Source: Candidatus Binatia bacterium (GTDB lineage Bacteria; Desulfobacterota; Binatia; HRBIN30). From it: a stretch of DNA of 64,000 nt. The notes below the pieces were generated by a model that saw only the letters and a list, made by a program, of their open reading frames with translations, did not search any database and had not been told where the DNA came from. Position numbers and translations under genes: made by a program. This document shows, in pieces, positions 17,816 through 26,629 of this stretch; the stretch's first letter is position 1; each line of letters starts with the position of its first letter. Location of the stretch: assembly GCA_026415395.1 (NCBI GenBank), contig JAOAHD010000007.1, forward strand, positions 1,167,972-1,231,971, in the 5' to 3' direction.

Positions 17816-18652
17816 TTAGCCCGGCGGGTCATCCCCGCAAGGGACTTCCCTGGTAGCTTCGCTGGGCCCGAATCTGTGGCACGTCGCGGGGTGCTCAGCA
17901 GCGCTGCCTAGCAAGCCCCTAAGAAGTGCTCGGAGCCGTGCGGGACGGAACGTGGATAAAGCGTAGGCTCCCCACTTGGCGTAGCGAAGCTGGCGCTTAT
18001 CGTCCTCGTTTCCTGCCGGAACGAATTTCAGCCCGGCGGCTACCGCTTCATCCACAAACGATTTGCGGATTCCGAACGCAATCGGATTGATCCATTGCGC
18101 ACCGAGATCCTTGGCCTCCTGGATCGCCCGGTGGAACGGCAAACAGTCGTAGTTTGCAATCCAAGTGGGCCGATGGATCGTGCAAGCGACCAACACGCGG
18201 CGGTGGAAGGAGCCGACAATCACTTCGGGGAGTTGGAAACGATCGACTAACTCAGCAAGTTCGAGAAACTCACCTCGTTCGAGCGGCTGTTTGACGTCGA
18301 GATACAATGCAGCTCGCCGTCCGACCGCCTCGAGAATTGCCGATATGGGGTCTACGCGTGGCAGCTCGCGCAACCGGTACTTCCAAGGGGGCAAGCCGAG
18401 GAAGTGAATGTCGGGCCAATGGAGGGCGACGAAGTGTCCATCCTTGGTCTTGACGACGTCGACCTCGACGATGTCGGCCCCTTCTGCAAGTGCGCGGGAA
18501 ACGGCACGTGCCGTGTTTTCAAACGTTCCGGGAGCACGACAACCGCGATGACCAATGATTTTCGGTAGCTCCCCAGGGTTTGAGGCCCCGTCGCCCGCTG
18601 GCGTGTTTGGACCTCCATCCAGTGTGTATCTGAATTTTGTTGCGTTCGGCAC
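17816..18652 (-). CDS. Glycerophosphodiester phosphodiesterase-family protein
   Basis: Cleaves glycerophosphodiesters to glycerol-3-phosphate and an alcohol. The GDPD signature is complete: IIGHRGCRAPGTFENT (32-47, catalytic His35-Arg36), EVDVVKTKDG (metal-binding Glu64/Asp66) and the second catalytic His78 in FVALHWPD. The frame is open to 19060, but that would run across the divergent Cys-rich gene. I choose the GTG at 18652, which gives 278 residues and leaves a ~100-base divergent promoter region. No signal peptide, so it is probably cytoplasmic. Confidence 0.85.
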   Translation of the reverse strand: MPNATKFRYTLDGGPNTPAGDGASNPGELPKIIGHRGCRAPGTFENTARAVSRALAEGADIVEVDVVKTKDGHFVALHWPDIHFLGLPPWKYRLRELPRVDPISAILEAVGRRAALYLDVKQPLERGEFLELAELVDRFQLPEVIVGSFHRRVLVACTIHRPTWIANYDCLPFHRAIQEAKDLGAQWINPIAFGIRKSFVDEAVAAGLKFVPAGNEDDKRQLRYAKWGAYALSTFRPARLRALLRGLLGSAAEHPATCHRFGPSEATREVPCGDDPPG

Positions 18653-18754
18653 GTCGGCAGTATGCGCGCGTGGAATCCCACGGGATGTTGGCAGTGTGGC
18701 ACGAAGCTTGAGAGCGCGGTAGCGGAACACGATAGCAAAAAGGAGGATGGAGCA

Positions 18755-18994
18755 ATGGTGAACCGTTTTCTGGTAGGTGCGGCATTGGGACTGGGGCTGC
18801 TCGTCGTAGCGCCTCATGCGTGGGCAGTAGGGAAGGGCCCTTGCGCGAGTGACATCGAGAAGTTTTGCCAAAATGTGAAGCCGGGCAAGGGCCGTTACCG
18901 GGCGTGCCTGAAGTCCCACGACTCGGAGTTGTCGGAAGCCTGCAAAAAGCATTTGGAGCACGCTGGAAAGCACATGCGCCGCCATAAGCGTTAG
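18755..18994 (+). CDS. Small exported Cys-rich repeat protein (GLG1-type)
   Basis: A 79-residue protein with a clear signal peptide (MVNRFLVGAALGLGLLVV, cleavage after AWA). The mature part has four Cys in the pattern GPCASDIEKFCQNVKPGKGR, CLKSH, EACKKHL, which matches one Cys-rich GLG1 repeat. It ends in a His/Lys/Arg tail (HAGKHMRRHKR). An AGGAGG ribosome site lies eight bases before the ATG at 18755. It is divergent from the phosphodiesterase gene. The function of such bacterial proteins is not known; a periplasmic disulphide-bonded fold is likely. Confidence 0.8.
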   Translation: MVNRFLVGAALGLGLLVVAPHAWAVGKGPCASDIEKFCQNVKPGKGRYRACLKSHDSELSEACKKHLEHAGKHMRRHKR

Positions 18995-19091
18995 CTCACG
19001 GAGCTGCGGGAAGTCGTGCGGGCGAGGAACCGTCTTCCTTGCCCGCAACGGCGGTTCCAATTTCCATGTGGCCGGTTTGGTCAGGTGAATG

Positions 19092-19176
19092 CGGAGGGGG
19101 AGGGATTCGAACCCTCGAACCCTTTCGGGTTGCCGGTTTTCAAGACCGGTGGTTTCAACCGCTCACCCACCCCTCC
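19092..19176 (-). tRNA. tRNA-Ser (TGA anticodon)
   Basis: On the minus strand the acceptor GGAGGGG pairs with CCCCTCC and the discriminator is G. The anticodon stem CCGGT/ACCGG encloses CTTGAAA, giving anticodon TGA. The long variable arm (ACCCGAAAGGGT region) and T arm GAGGGTTCGAATCCCTC are those of a class II serine tRNA. CCA is not encoded. It sits eight bases from the HAD gene stop. Confidence 0.97.
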
Positions 19177-19184
19177 ATCGACGA

Positions 19185-19970
19185 TCAACGTGGAGTCGTA
19201 GCTAGCGTCTGCTCCGCCTCGATGCACGCAGGCACGGCCTGCAACCCACTCACCGTCCTCACCGTGGGAGATGAGGCGTCGCTGCCTTCTCGCGCCCGCG
19301 TCGATGGATCCGGTTCCGGGTGTAACCAGAGGGCGCGAATCCCAGCGGCGAGAGCTCCGACGATATCCTCTTCGTAGGTATCGCCCACAAACCACGAGTC
19401 CTCGGCCTTCGCACCGAGGCTTTGGAGAGCGGAGAGGAAGATAGACGGGTGCGGCTTCCGACGTCCGAACGCCGCGGAAATCACGACGGCGTCAAACGCC
19501 GACCGCAGGCCGTGCCGTTCTAGGGTTCGGTACGCTGCCGGAGCATGATCGAAATTGGAAACAAGACCGAGCCGATAGCCTCGGCGTCGTAGCTCCGAGA
19601 GGACAGCCGACGCGCAGGGGTCGACCGCTGTACCGCTCACCAGATGAGCCATGTGAGTCTCGGCAAGTTCGTGTGCGATCACTTGTTGCCGAGGCCCCTC
19701 CACACCAAGCCGACGAAGTGCCCTTCGGAAGCGCTCCACCGAGGGCACTTCCCAGTAGTCCGGCGCCCGCGAACCAACAATTTCTCGAGTCGTGGCCGAC
19801 AGCGCTTCTAGGAAGGACTCGAAGGGGCAACCCGGCAACTGCTCGGCCACCGCTTCTGCAAGCCATCGCATGGCCCTTCGCCACCGTTCTTGTCCGGCCT
19901 CCAGCGAAGTCACCTCAGCCGAGAAGTGAACGAGGGTGCCGAAGAGATCGAACAAGACAGCCTGGGTCAC
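19185..19970 (-). CDS. HAD-superfamily hydrolase
   Basis: 261 residues with HAD motif [13 protein letters not shown] (5-16), a helical cap, motif [13 protein letters not shown], motif III Lys in [10 protein letters not shown] and motif [16 protein letters not shown]. These place it in subclass IA, phosphatases acting on small phosphorylated molecules. The motif I variant DLFGT is common in this subclass. The gene starts nine bases after the DUF4149 gene and is probably the last of a three-gene unit. The substrate is unknown. Confidence 0.9.
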   Translation of the reverse strand: MTQAVLFDLFGTLVHFSAEVTSLEAGQERWRRAMRWLAEAVAEQLPGCPFESFLEALSATTREIVGSRAPDYWEVPSVERFRRALRRLGVEGPRQQVIAHELAETHMAHLVSGTAVDPCASAVLSELRRRGYRLGLVSNFDHAPAAYRTLERHGLRSAFDAVVISAAFGRRKPHPSIFLSALQSLGAKAEDSWFVGDTYEEDIVGALAAGIRALWLHPEPDPSTRAREGSDASSPTVRTVSGLQAVPACIEAEQTLATTPR

Positions 19971-19979
19971 TGCGCCTTG

Positions 19980-20438
19980 CTACCAGCGGAGCTGACGCGA
20001 CACGATCCCCACAAGTACCAGCCCGCCTGACAAGACCAACAGGTTCAGGATGACTGCCGAGCGGTGGAGTTGGCGAAATTGGGCGCGCTCAGGAGACTCG
20101 GCCGGTGCCGAGATCAGTTTGCCTCTCAGGGCTGAGGCCCGCGGGTGAATCACAGTTCCGGCGAGCAAGGTGCATGCAAGCATTCCTCCAGCGATCATAC
20201 TTGCCCATCGCCACCCCGCTTCTTTACCACCGACCAACCACGGGAGTATGAAGGTCAAAGCTCCGCACACGTAGCCAATCGCATAATACGTGGGGAAAAT
20301 GCGCGACACGACCTCTCCGGCCGTCGCCTGTGGCAGTGTTCGAAAAACCGCTGGTGCGACCACGAAAGAGTGGAAAATCAGTGTTCCCACCCAAATGGCT
20401 AATGCGAGCAGGTAAAGGCCGGAGAGGATTCTCAGCAT
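19980..20438 (-). CDS. DUF4149-like integral membrane protein
   Basis: 152 residues with about four transmembrane helices: LYLLALAIWVGTLIFHSFVV (about 8-27), a helix around 55-70, ASMIAGGMLACTLLAGTVI and a final helix near 130-148. The conserved-looking polar residues are His23 after the first helix and the VIHPRASALRGKL loop. The pattern matches DUF4149/TMEM205-like proteins, of unknown role. It lies between the DUF2203 and HAD genes on the same strand. Confidence 0.8.
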   Translation of the reverse strand: MLRILSGLYLLALAIWVGTLIFHSFVVAPAVFRTLPQATAGEVVSRIFPTYYAIGYVCGALTFILPWLVGGKEAGWRWASMIAGGMLACTLLAGTVIHPRASALRGKLISAPAESPERAQFRQLHRSAVILNLLVLSGGLVLVGIVSRQLRW

Positions 20439-20456
20439 AGGGTACTTCCGAAGCGC

Positions 20457-20879
20457 TTAGTGAAGGACGCGCACCCCCGCGCCTGCTTCCGGAAGCGGTT
20501 TGCGGCCGGCGAATCCCTCATCCGGTAGGTGGTAGTACCCCACCTCACGCTCTCCGAACTGCCAGCAGAGCAAAACCTCTTGCCCGTCCAACTCAGCGGG
20601 AAAGTCAACGAGCCCGAGGTCGAGCCCTTTGACCTCTCCCCCTAAGTTTGCCACTTGCCGGAAGGCTTCTTCGATTGCTTGTAAACTGGCGCCGACTTCC
20701 GGCTTTTCCCGAAGCAACAAGGCAGCGTCGACCGCGTGGGGGTTTAGGCCGAGTCGGCCGGCAATGTCCATGGCCGCGCGGTGGACTAGGTGCGCGTGGT
20801 GCAACAACTTCCGCATCACGACTTCGAGGGTCGGAATGAGCTCGTTTACTTGTGCTGCGGTAAAGCGGCGTGGTGTCAC
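20457..20879 (-). CDS. DUF2203 family protein
   Basis: A 140-residue soluble protein. It starts RRFTAAQVNELIPTLE, has a long helix, and ends with a beta-rich segment (GLVDFPAELDGQEVLLCWQF, then VGYYHLPDEGFAGRKPL). This is the DUF2203 pattern: a conserved bacterial family without an assigned function. Start GTG at 20879. It is the first gene of the DUF2203-DUF4149-HAD group and is divergent from lon across a 123-base region. Confidence 0.88.
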   Translation of the reverse strand: MTPRRFTAAQVNELIPTLEVVMRKLLHHAHLVHRAAMDIAGRLGLNPHAVDAALLLREKPEVGASLQAIEEAFRQVANLGGEVKGLDLGLVDFPAELDGQEVLLCWQFGEREVGYYHLPDEGFAGRKPLPEAGAGVRVLH

Positions 20880-21002
20880 GTCCCCACACTGTTTTCACGC
20901 TCCCGAAGTGTCGTCAAGGGGCCGCAAGGGAGCAGTCCGCTGTGGCTCCAAGTTCTGGGAACGCCGCTTGTCAGCTACCAGATGCGGTATTAGTTTCGGC
21001 GC

Positions 21003-23417
21003 ATGACTTTGGAAGACGAAAGAGAAGAATCGAAAAAACAACGGTACGTTGGCTTTGAAGCGGATCTTGGAGAAGTCAGCATTCCCGAGGAACTGCCAAT
21101 TTTGCCGCTCCGCGGTGTCGTCATCTTTCCCGCGGCCATCGTTCCGTTACTAATTTCACGTGCTTCCTCGCTACGACTGATTGAAGAGGCGCTAACCGGC
21201 GATCGCCTGATCGGCTTGGTCAGCCAGAAAAATCCTGAGGAAGAAAGCCCGACGACCGAAGGCCTGTTCTCTCGCGGGACGGCGGGGCGCATCTTGAAGA
21301 TGCTCAAGTACCCGGACGGGAGTGTGCGCATTCTGGTTCAGGGGTTGCGGCGGATCGAAATTGTGGAGTTCGTGCAGGCGGCTCCGTACTTCCGGGCGCG
21401 TGTACGGCAGCTCTCCGACGTGAAGCCGGAATCGCCTGCACTCGCGGCAATTCAGGCCCAGCTCGTCAATCAATTTTCCAAGTACGTTTCCATGATCCCC
21501 TATCTGCCGGACGAGCTCCAGGTGGTCGTCAATAACATCCGCGATCCGGGGAAGGTTACGGATCTCATCGCTTCAAACTTGAACGTTGCCCTCGAGGAAA
21601 AGCAGGAGCTTCTCAGCACGCTCGATGTGAAGCAGCGCATGGAGCGCCTGCTCATGATTCTGAAACGCGAGATCGAGCTGCTGGAGCTTGGCCATAAGAT
21701 TCAAGCGCAGGTACAGTCGGAGCTCACGAAGAACCAGAAAGAGTTCTACCTCCGGCAGCAGATGCGGGCGATCCAAAAGGAGTTGGGTGAATCCGATCCG
21801 CGTGCGGCTGAGATTGAGGAACTGCGAAAAAAAATGGAGGAGGCCAAGCTACCTCCGGAGGCCCGGAAGGCTGCCGAGCAAGAGCTCGAGCGCCTGAAGA
21901 TCATTCCCCCCGAATCGGCCGAGCACACGGTTGTGCGGACCTACCTTGAGTGGCTGGTGAATTTGCCGTGGTCGGTATCGACCGAGGACAACCTAGATAT
22001 CGCTCATGCACGACAGGTGCTGGATGAGGACCACTACGACCTCGAGAAAATCAAGGACCGCATCCTGGAGTTCTTGGCGGTGCGCAAGCTGAAACAGGAC
22101 TCGAAGGGACCAATCCTTTGCTTTGTCGGACCCCCGGGAACGGGAAAGACCTCGCTCGGACGTTCGATTGCCCGAGCCCTAGGCCGTAAATTCGTTCGCC
22201 TGTCTCTAGGTGGGGTGCGGGACGAAGCCGAAATTCGCGGGCACCGGCGCACCTATATCGGTGCGCTGCCGGGGCGGATTATTCAGAGCATCCGCAACGC
22301 CGGTTCCAATAACCCGCTCTTGATGCTCGATGAGATTGACAAGCTCGGGGCAGACTTTCGCGGGGATCCGGCGTCTGCGCTGCTCGAAGTCCTCGACCCT
22401 GAGCAAAACAACTCATTTGTCGACCATTACCTGGACGTGCCCTTCGATCTCTCGCGCGTCATGTTCGTGACCACGGCGAATTTGCTCGACCCGATTCCTG
22501 CCCCGTTGCGGGATCGAATGGAGGTGATCGAGCTTGCTGGGTACACGGAAGAGGAAAAGCTCGTCATCGCGCGGCGGCATCTGATTCCCAAGCAAATGCG
22601 GGAGAACGGCCTCCAGGAAGGACAGATCTCGTTTACCGACGAAGGGATTCTCCACATCATTCGCTACTATACGCGTGAGGCAGGGCTGCGGAATCTCGAG
22701 CGCGAGATTGGCAGCATTTGTCGCAAGGTGGCCCGGGCGATCACGGAAGGGCGCACCGAGCCAGTCACCGTTGATCCCGCAAAAGTCCGCGAAATGTTGG
22801 GGCCCGAACGATTCTTCTCCGAAGTCGCGGATCGTACGCAAGAGCCCGGCGTGGCAGTGGGCCTCGCTTGGACGCCGAATGGTGGCGACATCATCTTCAT
22901 CGAATCGACCAAGATGGTCGGGAAGAAGAACCTCATCCTCACGGGCCAGCTTGGTGAGGTGATGAAGGAGTCGGCACAGGCGGCCTTGAGCTACATCCGA
23001 GCCCATGCGTCGAGCTTGGGCATCGCCCCGGATTTCTTTGAAAACTTGGACATCCACATCCACGTTCCGGCGGGCGCTGTGCCGAAGGATGGCCCCTCTG
23101 CAGGAATTGCGCTGGCCACTTCGCTGGCGTCGTTGCTGACCGGTCGCTTGGTCCGCCACGATGTGGCGATGACCGGCGAAATCACCCTGCGCGGGAAGGT
23201 GTTGCCCGTGGGTGGGATCAAGGAGAAGGTTCTCGGGGCCCGGCGCGCGGGCATCAAGACGGTGATTTTGCCGAAGCGTAACGAAAAGGACTTGGAGGAA
23301 GTCCCCGAGGCAGTGCGGAAGGAGATGAATTTCATCTTCGTGGAAACCATCGATGAAGTTCTGCGGGTCGCCCTGGAACCCGCCTCAGCCGCTCAGAAGC
23401 GGGCGGCGGCCCTGTAA
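21003..23417 (+). CDS. lon: ATP-dependent protease Lon
   Basis: An 804-residue Lon: N-terminal substrate-binding domain starting [19 protein letters not shown], a coiled segment (about 190-320), AAA+ domain with Walker A GPPGTGKT (376-383) and Walker [10 protein letters not shown], and a proteolytic domain with Ser699 (KDGPSAG) and Lys742 (GGIKEK). The spacing of 43 residues equals that of the E. coli dyad. It degrades misfolded and regulatory proteins in the cytoplasm. The ATG is at 21003. No heat-shock promoter element was recognised in the short upstream region. Confidence 0.98.
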   Translation: MTLEDEREESKKQRYVGFEADLGEVSIPEELPILPLRGVVIFPAAIVPLLISRASSLRLIEEALTGDRLIGLVSQKNPEEESPTTEGLFSRGTAGRILKMLKYPDGSVRILVQGLRRIEIVEFVQAAPYFRARVRQLSDVKPESPALAAIQAQLVNQFSKYVSMIPYLPDELQVVVNNIRDPGKVTDLIASNLNVALEEKQELLSTLDVKQRMERLLMILKREIELLELGHKIQAQVQSELTKNQKEFYLRQQMRAIQKELGESDPRAAEIEELRKKMEEAKLPPEARKAAEQELERLKIIPPESAEHTVVRTYLEWLVNLPWSVSTEDNLDIAHARQVLDEDHYDLEKIKDRILEFLAVRKLKQDSKGPILCFVGPPGTGKTSLGRSIARALGRKFVRLSLGGVRDEAEIRGHRRTYIGALPGRIIQSIRNAGSNNPLLMLDEIDKLGADFRGDPASALLEVLDPEQNNSFVDHYLDVPFDLSRVMFVTTANLLDPIPAPLRDRMEVIELAGYTEEEKLVIARRHLIPKQMRENGLQEGQISFTDEGILHIIRYYTREAGLRNLEREIGSICRKVARAITEGRTEPVTVDPAKVREMLGPERFFSEVADRTQEPGVAVGLAWTPNGGDIIFIESTKMVGKKNLILTGQLGEVMKESAQAALSYIRAHASSLGIAPDFFENLDIHIHVPAGAVPKDGPSAGIALATSLASLLTGRLVRHDVAMTGEITLRGKVLPVGGIKEKVLGARRAGIKTVILPKRNEKDLEEVPEAVRKEMNFIFVETIDEVLRVALEPASAAQKRAAAL

Positions 23418-23469
23418 GCACGCCGTGCAGGTCTGCAACTGAGCTCGCGGATCCTGGTCTTCAGGGCCG

Positions 23470-24942
23470 ATGTTCGTCTTAATGGCGGCAGCCGAGGTTG
23501 CGCCCTTCGCCCGCACTGGCGGTCTGGGTGACGTATTGGGGGCGCTGCCACGGTTTTTAAAGCGGTGCGGCGTGGATGTGGCCGTGGTCCTTCCTGGCTA
23601 CCGCTGCACCCGGGTGCCGCAGTTCGGGTGGGAGGGAACGGACTTCGAAGTCCAAGCTCCAGTGTCGTCGCGCTTTGTCCGAGCGCCGGTTCTCCGAACA
23701 ACCATGGGAGACGAGGTCCCCGTGTATGCGATTGCAGCGGATGAGTATTTCGACCGTCCCGCATTGTACGGTGAAGGTGGAAAACCGTATCCCGACAACG
23801 CGGAACGTTTTGCCTTTTTTAGCCGCGCTGTGTTGGACTTGGCCGGAACACTCGGAATCCCGGACGTGATCCACGTCCATGATTGGCATGCAGCGCTTGC
23901 ATCCGCGTTCCTCCGCGCGGATGCTGCCCGTTACCCATGGTCGCAGCAAGTGCGAACCGTGCTCACCATCCACAACCTCGCGTACCAAGGCAGTTTCTGG
24001 GCGCATGACTGGTACATCCTAAACCTCGATCCACGCTTTTTTAGTTTCGATGCGCTCGAAGCCTGGGGCAACATCAACTACTTGAAGGGCGGTATCTCGT
24101 TCGCCGATTGGATCACAACCGTGAGCCCTACATATGCTCGGGAAATCCAAACCCCAGAGTATGGCTGTGGTTTGGATGGCACCTTGCGCTATCGAGCCGA
24201 GCGGCTGACCGGGATTTTGAACGGCGTCGACTACGACGAATGGGATCCGGCCACAGATCCGAACCTCCCCGCGAACTTTTCCCTCAAGGATTTAAGAGGC
24301 AAAGCTGGATGTAAGGCTCATCTGCAGCAGCGGCTTGGACTGCCCGTGAATCCCCACCAACCCCTGATTGGAGTAGTTTCGCGATTGGTGGCAGAGAAGG
24401 GCATGGCTCTGCTTGCAGATACGATGCCCGCGTTGCTCGAAACGGGCGTACAGCTTGTTCTCCTCGGCCAGGGGGATGTGACTTTGGAGAGACGATGGCA
24501 GGAGATCGGCCAGCGGTACAAGGGAGCCGTCAGCGTCAACCTAGCGTTTGATGAACGGCTGGCGAGGCAGATTTATGGTGGAACGGACATCTTTCTCATG
24601 CCATCGCAGTTCGAGCCCTGTGGGTTGTCGCAAATGTATGCCATGAGGTACGGGAGCATTCCTGTGGTTCACGCGACGGGTGGGCTCCTCGATTCGGTCA
24701 TCGATGTCCAGGTGGATCCTGAACACGCTACAGGATTCCACTTCAGTCCGTTTACTTCTGCCGCCCTAGTGAGTGCAGTCGACCGGGCATTGCAGTGGTA
24801 TGCGCAGCCGCCGCTCTGGCGTGCTTTGGTGGAGCGCGCCATGCGCGCCGACTTTTCATGGGGTCGTGCGGCCGCCGCTTACCAGAACGTTTACGCCAAC
24901 GCGCGCACGTCAGACCCATTTTGGCCGCTTGCTTCCCACTAG
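23470..24942 (+). CDS. glgA: Glycogen synthase (ADP-glucose type)
   Basis: A GT5 enzyme that transfers glucose from ADP-glucose to glycogen. It begins MAAAEVAPFARTGGLGDV; the ADP-glucose contact that is Lys15 in E. coli (KTGGL) is Arg15 here, a conservative change. Other family blocks are present: HVHDWHAAL, the TIHNLAYQG loop, GVVSRLVAEKGM and a C-terminal PSQFEPCGLSQMYAMRYGSIPV motif with the catalytic Glu. Length 490 residues is normal. It follows lon by 52 bases, far from glgC and glgB. Confidence 0.96.
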   Translation: MFVLMAAAEVAPFARTGGLGDVLGALPRFLKRCGVDVAVVLPGYRCTRVPQFGWEGTDFEVQAPVSSRFVRAPVLRTTMGDEVPVYAIAADEYFDRPALYGEGGKPYPDNAERFAFFSRAVLDLAGTLGIPDVIHVHDWHAALASAFLRADAARYPWSQQVRTVLTIHNLAYQGSFWAHDWYILNLDPRFFSFDALEAWGNINYLKGGISFADWITTVSPTYAREIQTPEYGCGLDGTLRYRAERLTGILNGVDYDEWDPATDPNLPANFSLKDLRGKAGCKAHLQQRLGLPVNPHQPLIGVVSRLVAEKGMALLADTMPALLETGVQLVLLGQGDVTLERRWQEIGQRYKGAVSVNLAFDERLARQIYGGTDIFLMPSQFEPCGLSQMYAMRYGSIPVVHATGGLLDSVIDVQVDPEHATGFHFSPFTSAALVSAVDRALQWYAQPPLWRALVERAMRADFSWGRAAAAYQNVYANARTSDPFWPLASH

Positions 24943-25111
24943 TTGAAGTATGGGTGCGAGGAGCCTTTCACTGGTGAGACGAGAAAAGCGACAGCACGCG
25001 CGTTTTGGTGTCGTTGCGTCTTGGTTTCTTGCGTGCTTTGCTTAGCCCCCTCCTTAGAACCGCGTCGCCACGCGGCGACATCGTGCGAACAAGGAACAAG
25101 GAGTGGGAGCG

Positions 25112-25522
25112 ATGCGAAGAAAGAATGTGTGGATGTTGAGGCCGAGCCTTGTTGGTACCTCAGTGACTTTGGTTTTTGCCCTGGGTTTCTTGTTGCAATG
25201 TTCCGCTTATGCGGGGGACCAGGTGTCGGAAGCAGCAATGAAGGAGGCCAAGGAGATTTGGCAAACCCGCTGCAGCACGTGCCATGGGCCGAACGGAAAG
25301 GGAGATGGGCCCGCAGGGATGGCTCTGAACCCGAAGCCTCAAGACTTAACTTCGGATCAATGGCAAAAGTCCGTGACCGACGAGCACATCGAGAAAGTCA
25401 TTGTGGGTGGGGGCCAGGCCGTGGGGAAAAGTCCGTTAATGGCGGCGAATCCCGACCTTGCAGGCAAGCCAGAAGTGGTCCGCGCCCTGACCAAGCTTGT
25501 TCGGGATCTCAAAGGAAAGTAA
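25112..25522 (+). CDS. Exported class I cytochrome c
   Basis: 136 residues. A signal-like hydrophobic segment (SVTLVFALGFLLQCSAYA) precedes one heme-binding CSTCH at 54-58, with a likely distal ligand Met110 in KSPLMAANPDL. It resembles small mono-heme periplasmic electron carriers. The ATG at 25112 has an AAGGAG site about nine bases before it; an in-frame GTG at 25103 overlaps that site and is less likely. No oxidoreductase gene partner is apparent next to it. Confidence 0.9.
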   Translation: MRRKNVWMLRPSLVGTSVTLVFALGFLLQCSAYAGDQVSEAAMKEAKEIWQTRCSTCHGPNGKGDGPAGMALNPKPQDLTSDQWQKSVTDEHIEKVIVGGGQAVGKSPLMAANPDLAGKPEVVRALTKLVRDLKGK

Positions 25523-25636
25523 CGGTTCGCCGCTCGGGCGCGCGGAGCAGGGTTCGCTGGTTCTCGTTCGCCAGGCGCGGGCCACGGTGCTCTGCTTCGT
25601 TGTGGGCGCCCTTTACAGCCAGCATCGGCCTTAACA

Positions 25637-26611
25637 ATGTACGCGATGGTTGTTCGCCACTACGGGGAGTCGGTAATCCTCGAGAGAGTAGAGTTGCCGG
25701 ACCCCGAGGTGGCGCCGGGGTGTGTGTTGATCGACGTGAAGGCGATTGGCTGTAACTTCGCCGACACGCTTATTGTGGAGGGCAAATATCAGTTGAAACC
25801 ATCCCCGCCGTTTTCGCCCGGCAGCGAAGTAGCCGGAATCGTGCGAACGGTTGGCGAGGGTGTGCGAAACCTGCACCCGGGGCAGCGCGTGATGGCGCTG
25901 CTCGATTGGGGTGGGTATGCCAGTGTGGTGCGTGTTCCGGCGGGATTTGTTGTCCCCATCCCCGATTCCATGCCCTTCGAGATTGGTGCCGCGTTTGGTG
26001 TGGCGTATCAAACCGCCTATCTAGCACTCACGCGGCGGGCTGCGTTACGGCCACGGGAGACGTTGCTGGTCCACGCTGCAGCAGGTGGAGTAGGCCTGGC
26101 TGCAGTGCAAGTGGGACGCGCTTTGGGTGCTCGCGTGTTGGGAACTGCTGGAACTGCAGAGAAATGCGAGCTCGCCAAGCGGCACGGCGCGGAGGCATGC
26201 TTTTCATCTGTCTCGCACGATTGGGTCGACAGTGTGAAGGCGGCAACGAATGAACGTGGTGCAGACGTGATTTACGATCCGGTCGGCGGCGACACATTCG
26301 ACAGGTCGTTGAAGTGTATTGCGTGGTGCGGCCGTTTGCTCGTGATCGGCTTTGCCTCGGGGAGAATCCCCACAGTGGCGGCGAATCGCATCTTACTCAA
26401 AAACATCTCCGTGATCGGGCTCAACCTCGGGGCGTACAAACAGTACGAGCCGGAGACTTTGATTCAGTCTCTGCAAGAGCTCTTTGGCCTGTTTGAGCGC
26501 GGTTTATTACGCCCGGAAATCTCAGCGCAGATCTCGCTCGAGCGAGCGAACGAGGCATTGGCATCTCTTCGCCAGGGTAAGACCGTGGGCAAGATCGTGC
26601 TGGTTCCCTAA
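25637..26611 (+). CDS. NADPH:quinone oxidoreductase-like MDR protein
   Basis: 324 residues of the zinc-free medium-chain reductase type. Substrate-domain block GCNFADTLIVEGKYQLKP and PGSEVAGIVRTVGEGV; nucleotide-binding block LLVHAAAGGVGLAAVQVGRALGARV with the AxxGxxG-type NADPH motif; then EKCELAKRHGAEAC. The zinc ligands of alcohol dehydrogenases are absent. It likely reduces quinones or enones with NADPH. It ends 18 bases from the convergent pncB stop. Confidence 0.92.
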   Translation: MYAMVVRHYGESVILERVELPDPEVAPGCVLIDVKAIGCNFADTLIVEGKYQLKPSPPFSPGSEVAGIVRTVGEGVRNLHPGQRVMALLDWGGYASVVRVPAGFVVPIPDSMPFEIGAAFGVAYQTAYLALTRRAALRPRETLLVHAAAGGVGLAAVQVGRALGARVLGTAGTAEKCELAKRHGAEACFSSVSHDWVDSVKAATNERGADVIYDPVGGDTFDRSLKCIAWCGRLLVIGFASGRIPTVAANRILLKNISVIGLNLGAYKQYEPETLIQSLQELFGLFERGLLRPEISAQISLERANEALASLRQGKTVGKIVLVP

Positions 26612-26629
26612 GGGGGGACTCCCCGCGGC

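Noticed and set aside
26612-26629. GGGG/CCCC mini-hairpin between the oxidoreductase and pncB stops
   Set aside because: The stem is four bases and no T-run follows on either strand; not a convincing terminator.
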